The translations under genes and the position numbers were made by a program. The notes under the pieces were generated by a model. The model had not been told where the DNA came from, did no database searches, and was given only the letters and a program-made list of their open reading frames with translations. DNA of 64,000 bases from Campylorhamphus procurvoides. Lineage: Eukaryota > Chordata > Aves > Passeriformes > Dendrocolaptidae. The stretch's first letter is position 1. Every line of letters begins with the position of its first letter. The DNA lies in assembly GCA_013396655.1 (NCBI GenBank), contig WBMV01007385.1, forward strand, positions 62,001-126,000, written 5' to 3'. This document shows positions 15,010 through 27,300 of the stretch, piece after piece.

Positions 15010-15116
15010 TGTGTGGCACCCCCGCCCTTCCCTTCCTTACACCCTCCTCCTTTTCCCTTCACTTTCCACACTCCNGGCGGGCGGGGCGCGCGCGGGTGAC
15101 GCGCGGCGCTCCGGGC

Positions 15117-15167
15117 ATGGGCAGGTGGAGGAGGAGGCGGTGGCGGCCGGAGCGGGGCTGGCGGTAG
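15117..15167 (+). other. Upstream ORF in the OXSR1 leader (16 codons)
   Basis: An ATG at 15117 opens a 16-codon frame rich in Arg and Trp that ends at TAG 15165-15167, 154 bp before the OXSR1 ATG and out of frame with it. The context is GGC-ATG-G. If transcription starts upstream of it, it could lower initiation at the main ATG. Whether it is in the mRNA is unknown. Confidence 0.45.
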
Positions 15168-15321
15168 CGGCGGGAGAGCAGGAGCGGCAGGAGAAGGAGC
15201 AGCAGCAGCAGGAAAAAGAAGAGGAGGAGGAGGAAGGGGAGGAAGCGGTTCGCGGGCAGCCGGGGCACCGCGGCGCCTCCTCTCGGCTCCCTCGCCCGTC
15301 GGGGACGCGCGCGGCGCGGCC

Positions 15322-15391
15322 ATGGCCGAGGAGCCCAGCGCGCTGCCCTGGTCCATCAATAAAGATGACTACGAGCTGCAGGAGGTCATCG
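15322..15391 (+). CDS. OXSR1: OXSR1 coding exon 1
   Basis: The ATG has an ideal Kozak context (GCGGCCATGG). The exon encodes [20 protein letters not shown] and EVI, then the first base of Gly24, with a GTGAGC donor at 15392. No in-frame ATG lies upstream, although the frame stays open through at least 15160, so this is the only supported start. The Met-Ala start differs from the Met-Ser of the human protein. The 800-N gap starts 9 bp after the exon, and its right edge repeats the exon end (16200-16211), so the exon itself is complete. Confidence 0.96.
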
Positions 15392-18300
15392 GTGAGCGGN
15401 NNNNNNNNNNNNNNNNNNNNNNNNNNNNNNNNNNNNNNNNNNNNNNNNNNNNNNNNNNNNNNNNNNNNNNNNNNNNNNNNNNNNNNNNNNNNNNNNNNNN
15501 NNNNNNNNNNNNNNNNNNNNNNNNNNNNNNNNNNNNNNNNNNNNNNNNNNNNNNNNNNNNNNNNNNNNNNNNNNNNNNNNNNNNNNNNNNNNNNNNNNNN
15601 NNNNNNNNNNNNNNNNNNNNNNNNNNNNNNNNNNNNNNNNNNNNNNNNNNNNNNNNNNNNNNNNNNNNNNNNNNNNNNNNNNNNNNNNNNNNNNNNNNNN
15701 NNNNNNNNNNNNNNNNNNNNNNNNNNNNNNNNNNNNNNNNNNNNNNNNNNNNNNNNNNNNNNNNNNNNNNNNNNNNNNNNNNNNNNNNNNNNNNNNNNNN
15801 NNNNNNNNNNNNNNNNNNNNNNNNNNNNNNNNNNNNNNNNNNNNNNNNNNNNNNNNNNNNNNNNNNNNNNNNNNNNNNNNNNNNNNNNNNNNNNNNNNNN
15901 NNNNNNNNNNNNNNNNNNNNNNNNNNNNNNNNNNNNNNNNNNNNNNNNNNNNNNNNNNNNNNNNNNNNNNNNNNNNNNNNNNNNNNNNNNNNNNNNNNNN
16001 NNNNNNNNNNNNNNNNNNNNNNNNNNNNNNNNNNNNNNNNNNNNNNNNNNNNNNNNNNNNNNNNNNNNNNNNNNNNNNNNNNNNNNNNNNNNNNNNNNNN
16101 NNNNNNNNNNNNNNNNNNNNNNNNNNNNNNNNNNNNNNNNNNNNNNNNNNNNNNNNNNNNNNNNNNNNNNNNNNNNNNNNNNNNNNNNNNNNNNNNNNNA
16201 GGAGGTCATCGGTGAGCGGCTGAGGGGCACGGGGTGTGTGTCGGAGGGGATGGGGGGTCCTGTCGCACACCTCCCGCCTGGGAGCGGGACTGTGTCACCC
16301 CTCCTCAGGTATTTGGGGTGCGATGGGGGATCCGTCTCGCCTGCCCTGAGGGGGCTGAGGGACCCCTCGGCTGAGGGCGGGGTCCTGTCACACACACACC
16401 CTGCCATGGAGGGGGACTGTGTGACCCCCAGCCAGGCTGTGAGGCGTCTGTCCTGAGGGGTGTGAGGGTCTTGGGTATCCCTCACCTTTGTGGGTGTCCC
16501 TGTCGCCCCCACCAAGGAAGGAATAGGACTCTGTGACGCCCACCCCATCCAGACTGTGAGGGGTCTGTCTTCAGGGGTGTGAGGGTCTAGGGTATCCCTC
16601 ACCTTTTGAGGTGTTCCTGTCACCCCCACCAAGGAAGGAATGGGACTGTGTGACCCCCACCCCAGCCAGGCTGTGAGGGGTCTGTCCCCATGTCCTGAGG
16701 GGTGTGAGGGTCTTGGGTATCCCTCACCTTTGGGGGTGTCCCTGTCACACCCCACCAAGGAGTGGGACTGTGTGACCCCCTCCTTCAGCCATGGGAGGGT
16801 GTCAGAGAGTCTGTCCCCCTGCTGTGAGGACTGTGAGGGTCTCTGCTGAGGCTGCTGCCCTTCCTCATGTGTGTGAGGGACACTCCTGGGGGAATGTGGG
16901 TCTGCCCCATCCCCAGCAGAGGGTTGGGGTGGTCGCAGGGTCACCCCCTTGGGCAGGGATTAATCCCTGGTCTCTGCCTGCCCCTCTGTGCAGAGTCTGT
17001 GTACCATCCTGCTGGGGGGTGGTTTGGGATGTGCTGGGTGTGAGTGGGTCAGCAGGAGTGAAGTCCACGTAGTGAACATGCATGCGCTCTCCTCTCGATC
17101 ATTTTGGGGCGATCTCGCCTCTCTCAGCAGTTTCGAAGCCCTGCGTGGAGGGTTTGGTAGAGCTGCCGAACCAGCCTTTTATCCTGGGATTTTGCTGCTG
17201 CTGTGCATTTTCATTCATTGTCCTCACAGCTCGAGGCCCCAGCCCTTGCTCTCCCCATTAAATGATTTTTATTCTTTTTCCTTCCTCACTCTCTCTTGAC
17301 TTCAAACTACCCAGTTACTAAAGGCCTCCCGCTGTACTGATTTATTGGCTGTCTCAACCATTTAGTTGGGGTGTGTTTGAGGGATATATTGCTCTGGGGC
17401 GAGTGTGTGACACATCAGAGGTGGTGCCACAGGTGACTCTAAGGTCAGTGCGCTCTCCGGAGGCACCGAATAAAGCAGGAGGTGGCAGGGCAGGCTCCTG
17501 GCCAAAGGCTTTTAGGAAGGAGGTTGATTTTTGGAGTATTCTTTCTGAGCATGCTTTTATTTGAAGTTTCTAAATGACGTAGCACTGTCATGCCCAGGCT
17601 TTCCATCTCTGCCTCGTGGGAAGGCTTGTTTTCTGTTAAGGAAGGTGGGAGAGTTTGTGAGAACGCTGTTTTAAGAGATTAAATACTTGGCATTGTTTAA
17701 AAGTAGGAAGGAACTAAAGCTGTGGAAGGGGGGAAGTCCTTCTGGAAATCCCTTTTGCTCGGTGGGATCAGGCTTTGTCCTCTCCCTTTGCTTAGAGAGA
17801 GCAGTAGTGCTTTAGGAAGGAGAAGAACTCTCTGTAAAGATGGGAAAGGTGTAATCCTACAGACCAACCCTTTAAACCTCTCCTCTGGAAGATGTGCCCT
17901 GGGGAGGAGGATGTTCAGCTTCTTTGAGGAGCAGGAGATGCAGGTGTGGGGAGGAAGGAGCAGAACATGCCCCATTTCCTGGGGAAAGAGAACCGTATCT
18001 GGCTGTGTAGGAAATACTTCCTTTTCTTTTGAGAGCCTGCAAAGGGGGTGCTGTGGTGGCACAAAGCAAGGATTTGGACTCAGGTATCCAAGGATAGAAG
18101 CGAATGGACAATCCGCTTCTTTGTAGCTGTGGAGCAGGGTGGGATGGGAACAAAAGGGAATGTAAATACACTTCTGCTCTCAGGAGAACTTGCTGCTGGA
18201 GACGCACGTCCCACCTCAGAGTATTAGGAGGAGGGCAGAGATGTCTCCCATTAACTGACAGAACTTGGGGAGAAATCAGGAAAAAGTATTTCATTTCTTC

Positions 18301-21300
18301 TGTATCTTTTCTCTGTCCCTCTGCAAACTGAGTTTCTGGATGTTGCCTGCTCACTGAAAGGTTGTGTTGGCATTCTGGCGTGTGATGGAGTGTACACTGA
18401 GATGTGTATATTGCAAACATATGGTTTCTCTTTTTAACTTTCCCGTCCCCCGCCCCCCCTTTACTCATTTCAAACACTGGTGTCTCTGCCAGCGGCCTGG
18501 ATGGAGATGTGACGCAAGTTTCCTAGCACGTATATGATTTGTGGGACAAAATGTCACTGTGTTAACTGAGCTGGACTGCCTTGCCTCCTGCTTCATGTCT
18601 CCTGTAAACCTCAAGGGTTTTTTGGTGTGGTTCTTTTTTATTTTTTTTTTTTGAACTCTCTTTAGTAATGTAGAGCTGGAAAGGTCTTTCAGCACAGAAC
18701 AAAGAGGCGTCCTGGTGTGGAAAGAGATGAACCTTGCACTGGTGCTTTTAAGGGATTTAACTTGTTTCCTGATGAAAAAAACATTACTCTTAAAATTTAG
18801 AGTAAATTTTGAGATTATCAGCTCAGCTGTTTTTCCACATTGAAATAAAGGAAATCCATGTATAGTCTTAATTCCTTAATTTGTACTTGTTTTGCCTGAA
18901 AATAGCCATATTTGGCTTTTATTGTATGTGGATGGTTCCATATAATTTTGGTGTAGGAATTGAAAGTGCAAGTTTTCTACCTGCAAAGAGAACTGCTATA
19001 AAACTGCCCTCCTGATTATGGCCAATACTATAAAAAAAAAAAGGGATAACTCAGCACTAGGGATGACTCATGCCATTATAAAGGTATGGATTAATATCTG
19101 TGTTGATTATGCTTGGTTAGTGTTAGTAACTGCTGAGTAGCCTCCTTAGGCTTAAGTAACTTCTAGTACACTGGATCAAGGAACCTTGATCAGGATGAAA
19201 ACCTGACTTCAAGTTAAAAAAGGATAAAGTAGAGCTGGGGTAGAAGGAGCAATTTATAAAGCTTTTCAGGGACACGTACTCCTGTTGTAATCATAATTTT
19301 GCAGGTGAATAAGGCCTCTGGAAATACTAAAATGTTCATCTAAAAAGAAGAATGTAGTTTGAGCTGTGAAGGTGGTCAGTCTTCTGAGCGTGGATTGCAT
19401 ATAAATCACTGCAGTCTTCTTTTTGAAGCCTGAAAAAAATTCGCCCCCATGCTGCTTGTGCTGATCAGATACTCACACATGCGGGTTCCCCTGGATCTCA
19501 CAATTCCTGCTGGAAATGCTGGTAGCGGTAGTGAAGTTGATTGGAACTGGGTCATTCTCATTTTGCTACTTTTTTGGAAAGATGAGAGCCGTGCTGGCTG
19601 TGGCTGTTTGATTTAGGAGCATCCCCTTTGCTGCAAACAGCCTGTGCCAGAAGCAGGAGATAAATTAGTGGTGGGAGTGCTCCCTTGCTCTATTCTTGTG
19701 CCCTCTCTCCCCTGACAGATTCCTTTGCAGTGATGAGGACGGTGCAGGCTGCATGAACAGATGTGGTGGGAGTTTCTTATCCCCTCAGAAATCAAGCCTA
19801 AATTGAAAATTGAAGTCACCATTTATGGAATGATTAGGATTTTTAATGACTGCAGCTCGTGTTGCTTTGGAGTCGGGCTTTGCCTGTGAACACGTTGGTC
19901 TTTTGGGGTTGAATATTTAGATTTCTAGCCATGTTCTTCCCAAGCTCTACATGCGAGCATATGTCGCCTGTGTGGAAGAAACTTTCTTTTGCAGGTACAG
20001 AGGAATGTCTTAGAATTAAAATTTCCACTTCCCCAAATTTTATCAAAATGTCTGTAGTCACTCATCTGGTGCCTGTGTAGTTGTCTCATGTACTGAGAAA
20101 GCACTGCTGTTGAAAAAGAGCAGCCTGTAGGTGCTCATTGGGTACAACAGGAGTTTTTGGATGTAAAAACCAGGCTGGAATGGGAGGCTCTTGTCCAGTG
20201 ATAACTTTTTAGGCTTCTTTTTTGAAGTATGGTGTTGGTTGCTTCCTGTGGTGCCAATGTGCTGGCTGCAGTCAGTTTCACATGCCTGACTGTTTAAAAT
20301 CCATTCAAGAAAAACGTTATCCTGTATGCAGTGTAGCTGCCTGATCTCTAAGTGGAGTGTTTAGGCTTCAGTCTTCATGCCATATGTTTTGTTTTAGCAT
20401 TTCCTCGCAGATTCCCACTCCTTCCCCCCAGCGTAGCTGAGCAAAATTGATTCCTACACTGTATTCCCAGTATTCAGGCTGCTTAATTCATTTAAAGATT
20501 TGCTTTGTTTTCTTACGTTTTCACTTAAAGTTGGTAGAAAGATCTTTGTTGTTTTCTATTATGTTAAAGTTTATATAAAATTAACTTTGGACAGATGTAA
20601 ATACGTTAAAAATGCAAGTGGTCATTCATAGTACTTGGTCTGCTTGGGAGATGAGATGCTCAGTACTGGTTTCTTAGCTGCTTGGATGTAGATGAATATA
20701 TCTTGTGTGTTCCTGAGTGTGACAGAATAGCCATCCTACTCCTGCATCCATGCTGCCTTTCCTTTGGATACTTGGCACATATCATTTCTGTAAGACCTTT
20801 GATACTGTTGCCCTACTCAAACAGGATTGAAGTGAGTTGCTTTTCATCTCTGGGGAGGTGGAAGCAAAAGGTGTTTAGTTGTGTGTGTGTGTGTCTTTGT
20901 TTAGTGCTTTTGTTGTTTGTTCCCTGATAGGAAGAAGGATAAAATGCACAAAGCAGCAGAGTGAGGACTTACAAAGCCAAGCAGTGGTGAAAGAGGCTAT
21001 CTGGGAAGAATACATCCCTTCTAGCCTTGCCTGCTGGTTCTAGGGGAGAGCAGACAGATCCCGCTGCTTTCAGCTATTCTGGGGTATTAAGGAAGAAAAT
21101 CAACATGTGGGGCTCTTCCTGTGGAAGTATCTCACACTTCCCCCTGGTTGGTTTCTCTGTAGCAAGTTGCATCCAGTACTGTTAGGTACCTGGACTGATT
21201 AATGTTTAACACTTTCGTTTCTCTCAATAATCCCATTTAAATAGTTTCAATTTAATGCAAATATCTTGGCTGGTGCTGGGAAGTTTGGCTGTGCTGTGCT

Positions 21301-24300
21301 CCTGAGCACACCTGAGGGGTGTATATGCTGGCTGACAAAAGCACGCCTGGGAGGCTTCTTCCTTCTGCAGCTGATGAAATCTTGAAAAGAATCAGCTCTT
21401 CCCCAGAACATTTGTCTGTTTAAACTTGGCAGCATCTCTTTTCTTTCTGAGTGTTAGCAGCTTACCCACCAAGCCAGTGTCTAGAGATGTAATCTTTTAA
21501 TAAAAGTCGGAGTTCTTTAAAGTGATGGCAGTAACAGTGGATCTTATTGCTAATTGTGTTAGTGAGTTGCAAAAAACTGCGTCTTGGTCAAATTTTCTTG
21601 GAAGATTTCCCCAGGAACGCACAATATCCATCATAAATCTCTGTAGCAGTAAATTTAGCTGTGGACATGCTAATGGAGTGCTTGTAAACTCGGTGTTATT
21701 AAACTTTCTTAATAGGGAGAGACAGACTTGAGGGCTTTGTGGGTGTAGAAGAATAGCTGTTGGAGCAGTGGAATTTGGCAGTGCAAAATCTTTGAAATAT
21801 CGGGATGCTGGGACTTTCCAGATGAGTTGAGCCTATTATGCTGCACTCCCTTTAGAATCAAACAACTGAGATGCAGATATGAAGAACTTGGCTCTCAAAG
21901 TTGCTGCAGTTTCCTGTGACTTCACCTAAGGGAGTTCAGCCTTGACATTTCTAAAAAACACGTGAAACTCTGTCTCTCTTCCTGGCAGCCACACGGGAAA
22001 GTCTCGGAGACAGGGTTAGGTCCCTGGCTGACAGGCAGTCCGGGCTCTTTATCAGAAGGTCATCACTCCTGGTGTGTGAGAAGAGATGTGGTACCTCTGG
22101 TATGTAAAATAATGCCTATGCTAATGAAGGGAGCTGGACTAAGAAGAAAATCAGACTTGTCTGACTTGAGTAAGATGAGATCACTGTAACAAATGGTGTA
22201 ACTACAGCTAAATGACAGCTTGGATACAGGTACCTGACTGGGTCTGTGGTACTGCTTCAGCATTTCTCATATTCCTCTTGTGCATGAGCATAAACGAAGA
22301 GACTGACCTTAGTGTGGGATTCTGCCAACTGTAAATTTTCCCCCCTAGGTTTTCTGAGTGTGTTGTTTGCCTTCAGACACTGTTCATGCGTGGACCTCTC
22401 ATATTGATCATTAGAGCCTGCATATTCCTTGTTTTCAACTAGATTATGTGGTCCTGTACACAGTACAAGCAGGCATTTGTGGTGATCCAAATGCAAAACC
22501 AGAAAATACAGTATTTCTTTTCACCACTTCTTAACAGCTGTAACAGCCAGCCATGCTTTTATTTCCAAGTCCTTTCACCACTCCCCAAGGTTCTTAAAAA
22601 TTGTTGTTCTGTGATGTGTATCACGGCATGCAGAGTTTTTGCTTAACACAGATTTTCTTGTAATTACAAGAAATTTCATCCTGGAAGAAATATTTGGTTA
22701 TGTATCAACCTTGAGTAGAGTCTAATGTGCCTTGCAAGGATTTCTTTGGTCCCACACACTCTGAAATCTCCAGGGGATGACTGTCTTCAGGCCTTAAAGG
22801 CTTCACAGATCCCATCCATGAATGAAGTACAGAGTAAATTCAGAGCACTGATTCACTTTCTCTCAAATTTACCATATTGGCCAAATCTTCCTTCCACCTC
22901 CCATCCATTACAGTTTTATACAACTTGTATTGTGTGCTTGTGAAATACCACTTTCAAACTCTTATTACTTGGTCAAATTAAAATGCATTTGTTAAGAAAT
23001 ACAGAAGAGCTTTTCTGAATGAGGTTTTAATTTTTTGCCAAATTTCAATTTTCTGCTCTATTCACTTTGTCTTGAGAGTTTCGGGTGGGGGAGAGAAAAA
23101 AACCCAACTTGGTTTTTTCATTTCACTGTTTCATGCTAAACTGACTTTATAGCATTCTCCCCAGTGGATAGGCAGGAAATAAGTCTATGTAAAGTCATTC
23201 TGGAAAGAAAAGGTACAAGTAGCTGTTAAAGAATACTGAGAGTTAAAATATTTCAGTGATCATCTTTTACTGTAGTAAATTCTCCTTGGGTTTTGCCAAA
23301 ATTTTTCTGGTTTATAGTGAAGAATGGTAATTTAAGCACAAACTTTACTCTTTTTCCTGCTAGCACCTTGCTATTAATAAAGCTTTGTGGGAGGATACTG
23401 TTCCCTTTTCATCCATCCACAGAATAGAGTTAAGTTAAAACTGCAGAGTTAAAATTTGACCTTGAGTAGCCACCTCACTTCTGGTGAGATCTGACTGTGC
23501 ACGTGGCTTGTCCTGTGGTATCCTCAGCTGGCTTATTGTGTGGAAGAATTGAAGTTGTTTTTCATCTTAGAGCAGAGTTAATTGGCAAATTTTGCAGTTC
23601 ATTAGAGGGGAGGGTGTTGTCAGGTAGGAAAATGTCTAAAAAGCTAGTTGTGAATGTGGAATTGTGTTGAGGTGCTTGTGGTCAGGGTGTGAAATTATTG
23701 CATCTTGTGGCAATCCAACATATGTTTTGTGAAACTGATGTTTCCCTAAACACTGGATGAAAGCTCCATGGTTACTGTTGGACAGGTTGTGCATTTTCAA
23801 TTTTAATTCGGTCTAAGTTAGTCCCTTGCTCTTTTTCAGTCTTCAGTATGATTTCCTTAAGGTCTGGGGTTTATTCCAGCTCTTCTGAAAAGGAAGCTTT
23901 GAAAACAGTGAGAGAGGAGTGGAAAATGATAGTTTTTGAAAAGTGAGTGAGTTAATGGCTGTAGGATGAGAGCACTTGGAGAATATTTTTTCCGAAGAAA
24001 ATGATCTGGCTGTGCTCTGAGCTGATACCTGTTGAAGGAAGTGGGGCAGCTGAAACTGCAGTTGGGAATTTCAAGGCATCTCCAGTTTCAGGAAGGTGAC
24101 ACAATGTTAGCTTATCTCGATGGCTTGAAAACTTGCAAATTAAAGACAAAGCTTCTTGTCATGGAATAAACACCTTTCCTGCAAAATCCTCAGGGATGGA
24201 TTTCGTGATGTCAATTTTCAGAACAAAACCAGAATGCTGCTGTTGCTGTGCTGAGGTGCAAAGCTAGAAAGGACTCCCAGGGTCATGAGGTTTCATTCCC

Positions 24301-27300
24301 TGTTCTAGCTGATGCCAAATTGTATAATCCCTATACTGAATTAATGAATGCTTATGCTGGAAATGGCACATGGGGGAATTACCAGCACACGTTCTATTAA
24401 ACACTCGAGCCTCCCTGTGACCCTGTCATCACTGTGTGAAACAGCTGCTTAATGGATTCCCTACGACAGTGGGAAGTAACAATGCCTTGTCTCTCATAGC
24501 ACGTGTCTGTGGCTTGGTGGTTTTCTTACACTGCTTGCTTTGTGTTCAGGCTGTATCTGCAAGGACACTTTCTCGTGAAGGCACAGGAGGAGCTGCAGCT
24601 TGGACTACATGCTGTCTCCAAACCTTAAAGGTGTTGACTACGAATATCTCCAGTCTGTGGTTCCCTAAGGTCTGTCAGTGGAAATGGAGTTCTTGGGAAA
24701 TCTGATGTGTTATGTGTCTTTACTTCCTAGGCTGTTTCTTTGTGAACCTTTTGGTCTCTCACCATACAAGGTAGTCATAAAAATTGTAGAATCATGGGAT
24801 AATTAAGATTTGAAAAGACCTTTAAGGTCAAGTCCAACCCTTGCCCCAGCTGTGCCATATTTGCCATTAAACCATGTCCCCAGGTGCCACTTCCACATGT
24901 TTTTTTGAAAGCTTTCAGCGATGGTGATTCCACTGCTTCCCTAGATAGTCTGTTCCAATGCCTGACCACCCTATCAGTGAAGAAATTCTTTTTAATATCC
25001 AACCTGAACCTCCCCTGGTGCAATTTGAGGCCGTTTCCTTTCATCCTGTCACTTGTTACGTGAGAGAAGAGGCTGACCCACACTGGGCTACAGCCTCCTG
25101 TCAGGGAGTTGTAGGGAGTGAAAAGGTCCCTCCAAGAGCACCAAGAAAGTTGCAAAGTGAAGCCATAAGTTCCATCCCTTCACTGAAGTAAAAATTGTCA
25201 TTGAGGATGCCAAGTGTTGTCTAATAAATAGCTTGGTACTGACAGCTAACTAATACCCTGGTATTGACTTCCAGCAAACTGTACTTCGCTGGAAAAAGTA
25301 TCTTGAGCATGAAGTATCTTTTTCCCGTTGAACAGCTCACCAACGCAGATCTTATTTGAACAGCTGAGAGACTGATGGACTGGAAGCCTGAGCACAGTTA
25401 TTTGTCCAGATTCTAAGTCTCAGAATGGTTCTCATTTCTCTTGGGTTAAAGAATGTAATTTTGAACCAGTGGGCTAATCTTGTGTGCTGAACAGACTAAT
25501 AGATGCGGAAAATATTTAGTAGATCAAGATATTCCCTGAAAAGAAAGGATAATAGCCTTTGAGAGAGAACATATCTGATACTTAAAAGCTTATTTACCTA
25601 AAATAACCACGGTACTATCAAACATCTGCACTGTATGCAGACAGATTGTTCTGTAAAGTGGAATGCTGGCCAAATAAAATATCCTCTACAGTTGACAATT
25701 ACATTTGAGACAGAGTTCAGAGATAAAGGTTGCGAGAGAAGAAAAGAGAAGGCTGGCTTGGCTACTGTACCAGTGCTATGTTTTGAGCCTTAGTAATACC
25801 TTATGACAGACAACATGATATTTACATTGCTGCATATATCATAAAGGCAACTGACAGTGATTCAAAGGGAAGGATAAACCTTCTCTGCTAAAATTGCTGT
25901 GTTTGGAAATGAGATGTTTGAGCCTGCTTTCCATCGTGTAGAATTAACACTGCATAGCTGCGGTGCCCTTTAAATTAGCCAGAGATGTTGGCACGAAATC
26001 AAATAAATATAATTGGTTTCAAACTGAAAATCTAATTTAGGCATGCTAATAGCATCTTAAGTAAATGTGGCAGGTCACGCAGGACTTGTGTAACTAGCCC
26101 TTGGAGCTTACTGTAGTTACTGCCGTGGGGAAAATGGTCTCAGAGGTGTTCCCCAAATCACCTGGGCACCTTGGACAGCTGGAGGGTGTGTGCTTAAGAG
26201 CGTGATGGAAATGTGTGCTAGTCTGGACTAACTTGGGATATCCTGGGGGCTGCAGGAGATTGAGCATACAGCCAACAGCCGTACCCTCTCCTCGGTGCTT
26301 TGCAGTGGAAATGTTGGGGGAATATCAGATGGGCTGATACTTGTCCCTGGTAATCCTTTTCTCCACTGATACTTTCTGTGCCCAGTGGCTTTTCCTCTTG
26401 TCTTTTCTTGCATCCCTTGTTCTGGTGTGGAGTGTGATGCTGGGGGGCTGCAACTCTTTGTCGTAGGGAAGCAGTGGAAAGCCCAGTTTGGCTGCATGTG
26501 CTATAAGCTGGTGACTGCTGGTGAAATCACACAGCAAAGTGACCTGGTGACAACTTGGTCTGATATCTTGCTGACATGTTTTGCGTGGCCAACCCTATTC
26601 CTCACCCTCTGTTCCAGTCCTGGCCTGTTACACTGACAGGCTGACCATTTGCTCTCCGAACCTGTCACTTCCCTGCTTAGTCTGTGAGGATTCTCAACCT
26701 GAATGTTTGCTGAAGGTGGAAAACAGATGACATTTTTCTGTATCCAGGGCCTAAGAGATATCGAAAGAGTTTTGAGAGAACAATGCGGTATGGGGTGGGG
26801 TGAAAATTTCCATAAGACTCCTCTTCCTTTCTACAGAAACCTTGGCATTGAGTCATTTAGATTACAGTAGCTAGATCTCACTCCAGCTTAGAAATTAGTG
26901 TCTTTTATTCATTTATAGTGTAGAGTTCAGTGGGGCCATGGGGAGATGTATCCAGCTGTGGGTGTAGTCCACCAGTTGATGAGGGCTTTGAAAATAATAT
27001 TGGACTTCTTACAAGTGCCTGAATATGGGTTTGTATTCTTCCCTCCGAGTGTGAGATCTAAGTTAAAGACCTGGGCAATAAGTCTGCAGCATCGAGTGCT
27101 TCTATATTGGTGGACCACTGGATGGGAAGCCTGTTTAAACAAGTGCTGGCAGCCCTGTGTGATCTTTGCTGGCTTATCATCTCTCTCCACTGTACACAGA
27201 GCATTAGGAATCTTGAGAAATACATTGTCTTACATGGGCAGAAACTTCTGAGCTCTGGACACAATGTGTGGTTTTCAGTGGTATTGTCAACAGTGAGAGC

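Larger units (their letters stand above)
14850..15321 (+). promoter_or_regulatory. OXSR1: OXSR1 CpG-island promoter and 5'UTR
   Basis: Composition changes sharply to GC- and CpG-rich at about 14.85 kb and stays so into the gap. There is a GC box at 14865-14874 (GGGGCGGGGC), CCAAT boxes at 14900-14904 and 14932-14936, a CCCCGCCC box at about 14968-14975, and a YY1-type GCCGCCATCTTG at 14998-15009. No TATA box is seen, which fits a broadly expressed housekeeping kinase. The 5'UTR is purine-rich (AGG, AGC and AAG triplets, about 15121-15245). The transcription start is not determinable, but a position near the YY1 motif is plausible because YY1 motifs often sit just downstream of such starts. 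A single unresolved base is at 15075. Confidence 0.8.

Noticed and set aside
14885..16944. Very long open frames on both strands across the promoter and gap (e.g. 14885-16456 + and 15037-16944 -)
   Set aside because: They are mostly runs of N, plus GC-rich DNA with few stop codons. The + frame at 14885 has no ATG start and is out of frame with OXSR1. The acidic poly-Glu and the proline/serine runs are by-products of the purine-rich leader read in other frames.
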